Positions 1 through 7,800 of a DNA stretch of 64,000 nt are shown piece after piece. A program made the position numbers and the translations under genes. Below the pieces are notes generated by a model that saw nothing but the letters and a program-made list of their open reading frames with translations, was not told where the DNA came from and ran no database searches. The stretch comes from Chitinophaga sp. GbtcB8 (GTDB lineage Bacteria > Bacteroidota > Bacteroidia > Chitinophagales > Chitinophagaceae): the NCBI RefSeq assembly GCF_019091455.1, contig NZ_JAGXJN010000034.1:40240-104239 (forward strand). Direction: 5' to 3'. Position 1 is the stretch's first letter, and each line of letters opens with the position of its first letter.

Positions 1-68
1 AGTTTCCGGACTAACGGAAATTTATAAGCGGGGGCCATCATGCAGTTTTAAAATCTAAATATTGACTG

Positions 69-797
69 ATGAAACGAGCCTACATTACCTTTTTGGCAGT
101 ATGTATAAGCCTGGGGGCTTTTGCACAGCTGCAACAACCGGATACTTCTGTTTTATTAAAGCTGCCGCAGGATCCGTCTATTATTGCACGGTTTAAACAA
201 AAGCTGGTGGAACTGGCATTGCAAAACCCGGACGTACGGCAGTATGACGCCCAGAAAGATATCACCAAATACGAAACACGCATTGCCAAAGCAGCCTGGC
301 TAAACCACCTTACGGCTGCCGGTAACTTAAATGAGTTCACCATTAAAGGCAATAACAATGGTAACAACCCGCAGGCCAGCTTTTACCCCCGTTATAACTT
401 TGGGGTAATAATACCGCTGGGCCATTTTATTTCTATCCCTAACGAGGTGAAGAAAGCAAAGGCACAGGGCCGCGTGGTACAAAAACAACAGGAATCCGCT
501 GCGCTGATCATTAAGGATAAAGTATTGGAAGCGTATGAAGAATATTCCGCCAATAAACAGCTGGTAGAGCTGCACGGCCCTATCCTGGAAGATGCATTGG
601 TGCATTACAACCAGATAGAAGAAAAGTTCCGTGCCGGCACTGAAGGTATTCCGCTGGATGAATATAAAGCGGCCTACCACGATTACAACGTAGAAATGGT
701 ACAGAAGGTATTGCTGGAAAAAAATCTGCGTCAGTCAAAGCTGGCGCTGGAAGGCATTGTAGGCATGACCCTCGAAGAGGTGATGCGCTTACTGTAG
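69..797 (+). CDS. TolC-like outer membrane half protein
   Basis: This 242-residue protein has a signal peptide (about residues 1-19, ending GAFA before Q20) and then a long helical region (about 130-235) rich in Ala, Glu and Lys, as in the TolC/outer membrane efflux family. It is about half the usual TolC length, so it carries one of the two internal repeats and would need to assemble differently or serve as an accessory. It lies upstream of an esterase, glycosyltransferase and acyltransferase, which suggests polysaccharide export rather than drug efflux, but that is inference. The family call rests on overall pattern; there are no catalytic residues to check. Confidence 0.6.
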   Translation: MKRAYITFLAVCISLGAFAQLQQPDTSVLLKLPQDPSIIARFKQKLVELALQNPDVRQYDAQKDITKYETRIAKAAWLNHLTAAGNLNEFTIKGNNNGNNPQASFYPRYNFGVIIPLGHFISIPNEVKKAKAQGRVVQKQQESAALIIKDKVLEAYEEYSANKQLVELHGPILEDALVHYNQIEEKFRAGTEGIPLDEYKAAYHDYNVEMVQKVLLEKNLRQSKLALEGIVGMTLEEVMRLL

Positions 798-830
798 TAT
801 TTCTCTTTGTTGATCGTAAATTTTATTGTA

Positions 831-1616
831 ATGATCTTAAGGCATATGATGCTGCTGGCGGGCCTTTGGCTATGCGGTAACGCGCACGGGCAGGATGTTG
901 TGGATTATGCCCCCATGCAAGCAACACAGGTTAAGATCAGTCCGTGGCAAACCAGGCCGGCGCTGATCTACACACCGGACAAACCGGTGCCTGGCAAAAA
1001 GTATCCGCTGCTGGTTGCCTTTCACGGCAGAAGCATTGCGGGCAAAGACCTGGGTAAAATATTCCGGGAAGGCGTAACACGGCAGATCCATGAGGGCAGG
1101 AAAATTGAGGCCGTGAACCCGAAGGATAAAAAGTTATACGAGTTCATTGTGGTGGCGCCACTGGCGGAAAGCTGGTCGTTCTCCCCACAGGATGTGGATC
1201 CGATGCTGGATGATGTGATCAAACGTTATCCGGTGGATACTACCCGGATCTACCTGACCGGTTATAGTGCCGGCGGGTGGTCAGTAGAATCTGCCAAAAC
1301 GCATAACAAACACCTGGCTAACCGGATAGCTGCCTGCGTTACTATGTCGGCGCCCATTACGGACAGCCCGTATTTGAAACGTTACCGGCTTGTAACCGAT
1401 GCCAACATACATACCTGGTATTTTGCCGGGCTGGAAGATGGGTACGTGCTTAGAAATGCGCACACCTATGTAGATAGTACCAATAAGTATAAACCCGGGC
1501 TTACGCGTTTAACCGTGTACCCTGGCGGGCATTGCTGCTGGCACGAGTTCTACAATCCGAAGTACCGGGAGAATGGACTGAGTATTTATGAATGGCTCTT
1601 GCAATACAGAAAGTAA
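831..1616 (+). CDS. Secreted alpha/beta-hydrolase (esterase-like)
   Basis: A 261-residue exported hydrolase. A signal peptide covers about residues 1-21, ending in NAHG before QD. The nucleophile elbow GYSAGG sits near residue 146, and an acidic residue (AGLEDGY) and a histidine (GGHCCWHE) follow in the order expected for a Ser-Asp-His triad. It resembles the esterase heads of the two giant proteins downstream, including the KKYPLLVAFHG strand motif. The frame is open from a TTG at 807, but ATG 831 gives a clean signal peptide. Substrate unknown; feruloyl/acetyl esterase or PHB-depolymerase-like activity is possible. Confidence 0.75.
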   Translation: MILRHMMLLAGLWLCGNAHGQDVVDYAPMQATQVKISPWQTRPALIYTPDKPVPGKKYPLLVAFHGRSIAGKDLGKIFREGVTRQIHEGRKIEAVNPKDKKLYEFIVVAPLAESWSFSPQDVDPMLDDVIKRYPVDTTRIYLTGYSAGGWSVESAKTHNKHLANRIAACVTMSAPITDSPYLKRYRLVTDANIHTWYFAGLEDGYVLRNAHTYVDSTNKYKPGLTRLTVYPGGHCCWHEFYNPKYRENGLSIYEWLLQYRK

Positions 1617-1750
1617 TTGCGAATTGTCAATTACGGGTTGGACACTGCGTAGTGATTGCAACTCGTAATTGGCAGTTTATAGTTGTGGAATTGTGTGTTG
1701 ATAGATTGGATTTGAAGTACATAATTTGTAATTGATAATTCGTAATCCCC
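1617..1750. repeat. Intergenic word-repeat, family C (GAATTGTCAATTAC type)
   Basis: The spacer consists largely of near-repeats of GAATTGTCAATTAC at the left and the reverse-complementary TAATTGATAATTCGTAAT at the right. The same word family recurs around 28139-28215 and 60838-60930. Confidence 0.6.
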
Positions 1751-2323
1751 ATGGATAGACGGAAAGCACTCAAAGGTTTCCTGCTCTTCGGCGGTGGCGC
1801 TGCCGCGGTAGCAGCCGGTTTTAAAGGTTACCAATGGTATAGGAAACCAGACCTGCAGCATTTGCCGGGTTATAAAGCGCTGATCGCTGAGCTGGCGGAA
1901 ACCATTATACCGCGCACGGATACGCCCGGCGCTAAAGATGCCGGTGTGCAGGATTATATCATTACCATGATACAGGACTGCACCCCCACCAAGCTGCAAA
2001 ATAAATTCATGGATGGGCTGGTGGATGTGCAGCAGTATGCACAAGCCCAGTACAGCCGCTCCTTCCTGGAATGCAGTAAAGAACAGCGCCATAATGTGCT
2101 GGCGCATTTTGAAAAAAGAGACCGGCAATACAGCGGCCTGGCCGGCAAAGTACAGCGCAAATTATTTGGCGACAGCTTTTTTGTAACCCTGAAAAAATAT
2201 ACCGTGCAGGGTTACTGCACCTCTATACAGGGCGCTACGCAAGGGCTGGCCTATGATTATATCCCGGGCAAATACCAGGGCTGCGCAACGCTGGTACCCG
2301 GGCAAAAATGCTGGGCCACCTGA
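1751..2323 (+). CDS. Gluconate 2-dehydrogenase subunit 3 family protein
   Basis: A 190-residue protein starting MDRRKALKG, a twin-arginine-like motif, followed by a hydrophobic Gly/Ala-rich stretch (residues 10-25), so export by Tat is plausible. The body (LAETIIPRTDTPGAKDAGVQ near residue 50, and a C-terminal GATQGLAYDY..PGKYQG) matches the small-subunit family that pairs with GMC-type flavin dehydrogenases. In most Bacteroidota loci the partner gene is adjacent. Here the next gene is a glycosyltransferase 20 bases away, and the only GMC oxidoreductase in the window is at 17740-19425. The pairing is inferred. Confidence 0.8.
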   Translation: MDRRKALKGFLLFGGGAAAVAAGFKGYQWYRKPDLQHLPGYKALIAELAETIIPRTDTPGAKDAGVQDYIITMIQDCTPTKLQNKFMDGLVDVQQYAQAQYSRSFLECSKEQRHNVLAHFEKRDRQYSGLAGKVQRKLFGDSFFVTLKKYTVQGYCTSIQGATQGLAYDYIPGKYQGCATLVPGQKCWAT

Positions 2324-2343
2324 AATTAAAAGACCCCTGAAAA

Positions 2344-3522
2344 ATGCGAATTACTTATATCATATTTATCATCAGTCTCTTTATCCTGTTCTACAACTAT
2401 ATAGGATACGGGTTGCTGCTGTGGGTAATAGTACGCATTAAGCGTATGCTGGTACGTACAGCGCCAGCCCCTGCCCCGCCCTATGAGCCGGATGTAACGC
2501 TGGTGGTAGCAGCCTATAATGAAGAAGGGATCATTACTGCGAAAATAGAAAATACCCTGGCGCTGGATTACCCGGCACATAAAAGACACCTGCTGTTCAT
2601 CACAGACGGATCAACTGATGCTACCCCGCAGATCATTAGCCGCTACCCTGAGCTGCAATTACTGCACACGGATAAGCGGGGCGGTAAAACTGCAGCCCTG
2701 AACCGGGCCATGGAACAGGTGCAAACCCCTTACGTTATTTTCTGCGATGCCAATACCCTGCTGAATAAAGACGCTATACGCAACATCGTAAAACATTATG
2801 CGGATGAAACTGTAGGCGGCGTGGCCGGCGAAAAGAAAGTGATCAGTGACGACAGCAGCGGAGCTGCAGCCACAGAAGGTATTTACTGGAAGTATGAATC
2901 TTACCTGAAAAAGCTGGATGCAGAGCTGTACTCTGTGGTGGGCGCAGCCGGGGAGCTATTCTCCATCCGCACTGCCTTATTTCAGCCGGTGGAGGAAGAG
3001 GTGATCCTGGACGATTTTGTAATTTCCCTGCGCATAAACCTGAAAGGCTACCGGATTGCCTATGCACCGGACGCCTATGCCATGGAAACGCCTTCCGACA
3101 ATATTGCGGAGGAGCATAAGCGGAAGATCCGCATCAGCGCCGGCGGTTTCCAGTCTATTGTAATGCTGCGGGCCCTGCTGAACTTTTTCCGCTTCCCGGT
3201 AGTATCGTTCCAGTACATATCCCACCGGGTATTGCGCTGGACGCTGAGCCCTTTAAGCCTGCTACTATTATTAGTAACAAATATAATGTTAGTAATATAT
3301 CCGGGGGGCTGGCTTTTTTACGCTTTCCTCCTTATTCAAGTAATGGGTTATGCAGCAGCATTTATAGGTTATAGCCTGGCAGAACGTAATATTAAGATCA
3401 GCATATTTTATATCCCTTTTTATTTCCTGTTCATGAACATAGCGGTGTACCAGGGATTTTACCGCTACCTTACCAACACCCAGTCTGCAGCCTGGGAAAA
3501 AGCGAAACGTAGTAAAATATAA
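2344..3522 (+). CDS. Membrane glycosyltransferase family 2
   Basis: A 392-residue GT-A enzyme. It has an N-terminal membrane segment (about 3-27), a nucleotide-sugar domain beginning VTLVVAAYNEE (about 55), a D-A-N metal-binding motif (FCDANTLL, about 138), an acceptor/catalytic acid region DDFVISLRINLKG (about 222) and three or four C-terminal membrane helices (about 290-375). It most likely transfers a sugar to a lipid carrier or growing chain at the cytoplasmic face. It lies 5 bases upstream of an acyltransferase gene, so the two are probably co-transcribed. Sugar specificity cannot be read from the sequence. Confidence 0.85.
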   Translation: MRITYIIFIISLFILFYNYIGYGLLLWVIVRIKRMLVRTAPAPAPPYEPDVTLVVAAYNEEGIITAKIENTLALDYPAHKRHLLFITDGSTDATPQIISRYPELQLLHTDKRGGKTAALNRAMEQVQTPYVIFCDANTLLNKDAIRNIVKHYADETVGGVAGEKKVISDDSSGAAATEGIYWKYESYLKKLDAELYSVVGAAGELFSIRTALFQPVEEEVILDDFVISLRINLKGYRIAYAPDAYAMETPSDNIAEEHKRKIRISAGGFQSIVMLRALLNFFRFPVVSFQYISHRVLRWTLSPLSLLLLLVTNIMLVIYPGGWLFYAFLLIQVMGYAAAFIGYSLAERNIKISIFYIPFYFLFMNIAVYQGFYRYLTNTQSAAWEKAKRSKI

Positions 3523-3527
3523 CAGGT

Positions 3528-4625
3528 ATGGAAAAACAATTACCACTCACAACAGACAATACCCTGGCGCCTGCCGCCACTATTACCCCTGCTGCACCGG
3601 TAAATGCAGCCAAAGCCCCCAAGAAATTCATTGGCTACATTCACAATTTCCGTGGAGTGGCCATTATTTATGTAGTAGGCGCGCACATTTTATTAAACTG
3701 GAGGGAAGGGTCCGTATCGCATAAGGTGCTGGACATTATTATGCAAAACTCCACCATCCTGTTCCTGTTCATTGCAGGTTACTTATTTCAGCACCTTTCT
3801 GCCAAATTTGAGTATAAGGATTACCTGGTTAAAAAGTTCCAGAACGTAATTTGCCCTTACCTGCTGTTATCCATACCAGTACTGGCTTACCGCCTGATAT
3901 CGCAGGATATTAACGGTTTTACGCTGCAGGATCACCCGGATTTTGCATCATGGAGCCTGTGGCGCCAGGGCAGCTATTATTTACTGCATGGGGCGCATTT
4001 GCAACAGTTGTGGTTTATACCCATGATAGCTTTATATTATTTGATAGCGCCCATATTGCTGTATGTGGACCGGCATCCGAAATTATATTACGGTGTTTTG
4101 CCGGGGCTTATTATCATATCATTAGTGGTACAACGCAGTACCTTAAGTGATACGCTGGTAATGGCGGTGCACTTTTTATCCGTATATGTTTTTGGAATGT
4201 TCCTGAGCCGTTATAAAGATGAATACCTTGTATTTGCCCGTAAATACTGGGTTTTAGTAACGGTGCTGCCTATAGCTTTTTTAGTATTGAATTATTTTAT
4301 AAGCCCACGCTTTTATGATAATGTGGACTACACACATAAAATGCTGTTCTGCCCTTTTTACCTTTACTGGCTCTGGAGGCTGGAAAAATATGTGCCGAAA
4401 TTTGTAGATGTGCTGGCGGTGCTGAGTTTTGGTATTTATTTTGTACACTACTTCTTTGTGCTGTTATTGAGAGGTGCGTACCAGAAGATATTTCACGCAG
4501 CTATGCCGGGTAATTTAGTGGTTTGGACCGTATGCCTTATAGTAGTAATGTTACTTTCCATATGGGCGTTACAGTTAACTCAAAGGATCTTAGGGAAAAA
4601 GAGTAAGTTCCTGGTGGGCGTGTAA
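3528..4625 (+). CDS. Acyltransferase family 3 membrane protein
   Basis: A 365-residue integral membrane protein with about ten hydrophobic segments, preceded by a Pro/Ala/Thr-rich cytoplasmic tail of about 35 residues. The first membrane segment holds the family pattern N-F-R-G...H (NFRGVAIIYVVGAHI, about residues 41-55), where the histidine is the conserved acyl-transfer residue of acyltransferase-3 proteins such as OafA/WecH. It probably acetylates a polysaccharide or glycolipid together with the adjacent glycosyltransferase (gap 5 bases). Confidence 0.85.
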   Translation: MEKQLPLTTDNTLAPAATITPAAPVNAAKAPKKFIGYIHNFRGVAIIYVVGAHILLNWREGSVSHKVLDIIMQNSTILFLFIAGYLFQHLSAKFEYKDYLVKKFQNVICPYLLLSIPVLAYRLISQDINGFTLQDHPDFASWSLWRQGSYYLLHGAHLQQLWFIPMIALYYLIAPILLYVDRHPKLYYGVLPGLIIISLVVQRSTLSDTLVMAVHFLSVYVFGMFLSRYKDEYLVFARKYWVLVTVLPIAFLVLNYFISPRFYDNVDYTHKMLFCPFYLYWLWRLEKYVPKFVDVLAVLSFGIYFVHYFFVLLLRGAYQKIFHAAMPGNLVVWTVCLIVVMLLSIWALQLTQRILGKKSKFLVGV

Positions 4626-4676
4626 CTTACTGGAAATTTTAATAAAATTTTAATAGAACGGGAAAAATTTGTTTGC

Positions 4677-4838
4677 TAACTTGCACAGATTTTCATCGTG
4701 TAGACTATTACGTTGTTGTTGATCTGAATTGTTTTGTGATCATCTTCGGGAATTCATCTATTCCAATATTTTAACCATTCATATCCCATGAAAGAGCCTG
4801 GTAACAATGAAATATTACCGGATACTCAATCATAATAT
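4677..4838 (+). promoter_or_regulatory. Conserved promoter and leader of giant gene 1, with short upstream ORF
   Basis: A -7-like TAACTTGC lies at 4677-4684. A leader block starting TTTAACCAT (about 4770) runs to the start codon and is nearly the same as that of the second giant gene. It contains ATGAAAGAGCCTGGTAACAA at 4788, a 15-codon frame (MKEPGNNEILPDTQS) stopping at 4835, three bases before the real ATG at 4839. GGTAA..TTACC can pair within it (about 4800-4819). Conservation between the paralogues is visible; the function is not. Confidence 0.5.
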
Positions 4839-7800
4839 ATGATCAAATTCTATCTCCGATTGGTGATGCTGATGCTCATTTGCACTCAGTCATCCTTTTC
4901 ATGGGCACAAAGCGTGCTGGATCCAAATGATGCAGTAGTAACATACAACTCTTCCAAGCCCCCAGTGAAACCTGCCTATAACCAAATTGGCAAATGGGTA
5001 AGGTCCAAGATCCTGAGCTGGAACACAGACGATTACAAATGTTATATCTATAATGATATGCAGTTCCGCCTGCTGTACCCCAAAAACTTCAATGCGGCGG
5101 ACACTACCAAGAAATACCCCGTTACCATTGTATTTCACGGCACAGGTTCCAAAGGAGATATTTATAATAACGAAAAACAGCTGGAAGCAGGCGGCACCCA
5201 GCACCTGGCTAAGCGGAACAACGGCTCTTATGACGGGTTTGTGATCTTTCCGCAGAATCTGACCGGTTTCTTTGGTAATACACAATATGATTACCTGGTG
5301 CAGATCGTCACCAATTTTATGGCTCCCCAGCTGCATGCGGATATATTCCGCGTAACCATAGACGGTTATTCTGCCGGCGGGCAGGCCACCTGGGATATGC
5401 TTATCCGCCATCCTAAATTTGTGGCCGGTGCAACGCCCATCAGCGCAGCAAAAGACACTTACGATGATTCTATAGAGCTTTGGAAAGCCATACCCGTATG
5501 GCATTTCCAGGGTGGTAAAGATGGTAATCCCAACCCGGCCGTAGCTACGCTTATTCAAACATCTGCAGTAAATGCCGGCGCCAACTATAAGCTCACCATT
5601 TACCCTACCCAGCCACATAGCATATGGAATATTGCCTGGAATGAAGCTGATTTTTTCCCATTCATAATGCGGGCTAACAAAGCCAATCCCTGGCCATTAT
5701 ATGGCCATTACCAGTATTGTACCGGCGAAACTGTAAATACCACGCTTTGCCTTACTGCCGGATTTGATGCCTACCAGTGGCGTAAGAATGGAGCGGTAAT
5801 ACCCGGCGCTGCCGGCAATACGCTGCAGGTAAGCAGCTATGGCACCTACGATGCCCGGGTAAGGAACGGCAACACCTGGTCTGACTGGTCGCCCATGCCG
5901 GTAGTGGTAGGCGCCAAAGCACCTACCATAACACCCGCTATAACCACCAGCGGCCTGCAAAGTAACGTGCTGCCCACACCGGAAGGGAAAGACAGCGTAG
6001 TACTGTCAGAACCGGAGGGTTATGACACTTATAGATGGATGAAAGCCGGTGGTACAGATACTTTAGGCCGTAACAGTACTTTTGCCGCACGTGATACCGG
6101 GGGGTATATAGCCCGGGTAACCGAAAAATACGGTTGCTCTGACAATTTCTCCGCACCCTTCCGCGTAATTCCGGCCAATGGCGCACATGCCCCGGATGCC
6201 GCTGCCGGCCTCATTGTTTCCTCCCTTTCCCAAACCCAGGTAAAGCTGAACTGGATCGATAAACCATCGCCCGCGTATAATGAAACATTTTTTGAAATAT
6301 ACCGCACTCTTACACCAGGCACCAGGTACCAGCTGGTAGCTAGGGTAAATGCGGATGTGCTTACCTATACAGATGCCAGCCTGCCCACCAACACCCGCTT
6401 TTATTATATTATAAGAGCAGTGAACGATAACGGCGCAGCGCCTGTAAGCAATGAAGCCAGCGCCATTACCAAAGCAGATACCACTGCGCCGGTTGCGCCA
6501 TCAGCCTTAACCAAGGTAAGCGCCACCCGTAGTACCGTAAGGTTAAAGTGGGGCGCCGCTACAGATAATGTGGGGATAGACAGGTACGATGTGTATGTGG
6601 ATGGTATTAAATCCTACACCACACCTAAAGACAGTTTTGCCATAACCGTATATGGGCTTAATTACCGCCAGGTATACAACTTTGTAGTAAAGGCACGCGA
6701 CCTGGCAGGCAATGAATCGCCGGCCAGCAACCAGGTATCTGTTGCAGCAGTAAATGCCACTGATACCATTACCCTGGGCAATGTACCATCCATACCATAT
6801 AGCTTAACTGCCCTTGCTGCATCCTTTAACCAGCTGCAGATAAGCTGGGCTGATAGCAGCGGCCGTGCATCTGCCTTTGAAATATACAGAAGCACCAGCT
6901 CCGGCGGCACTTACCGGATTGCAGCCACCGTGGCCGCCAATCTGAGAACCTATACGGACGGAGGTTTGTCGGCCAATACCAGCTATTATTACAAGCTCAA
7001 AGCCATCAACAAATACGGCAGCAGCGACTTAAGTAATTATATTCAGGGCACCACCAGCAAAGCAGTATCCCCTACCTCGCCCAACGCACTCACAGCTACC
7101 CCGGTATCAAACAGCCGGATAGACCTGCAATGGACAGACAGGAGCAACAATGAAACCAGCTTTGAGCTGTACCGCTCTTACAACAATAACAGCACCTATG
7201 TATTGCTGGCCTCACTGGCTGCCAGCTCCGGCACCACCGTGCAGTACTCAGATACCGGGCTGTTTGCCAATGGTGTCTACTATTATAAGGTATTGGCTAA
7301 AAACGGAAGTGCCACCAGCGGCTACTCCAATGAGGTAACCAAGCAAACATTGAACAGCAAGCCTGTTATTACGGGCGCGGCCAATCAAACCATGCGCTAC
7401 GGCACCCAGCTAACTTATCATATTACCGCTACAGACCCGGATAATGAACCTGTAACCCTGGCTGTTACCAACCTGCCGGCTTTTGCTTCCGTTACCGACA
7501 GTAGCACAGACAACTTTACCGTTACCTTCTCCCCTGCCCAGGCAGATACCGGCGCATATACGATCACCGCAACTTCTGCAGACCAGCATAACGGCATTAC
7601 CACACAAACATTTACACTAAATGTAGATGATAACTATCAACCGGTATTAAGCCCCATTGCAAATATAACCCTGGCAGAAAAAGACAGCCTGCAGGTAAGC
7701 CTTTCCGCCAGCGATGCAAATGCCGCGGATACGGCTATATGGACTGTTACCGGCCTGCCTTCCTTTGCAACGCTTACACCGGCCGGCCATACTGCGCAGC

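Noticed and set aside
1..58. Open frame ending TAA at 56-58 before the TolC-like gene
   Set aside because: It could be the last 18 codons of an upstream gene, but another frame is also plausible and nothing in the residues identifies it.
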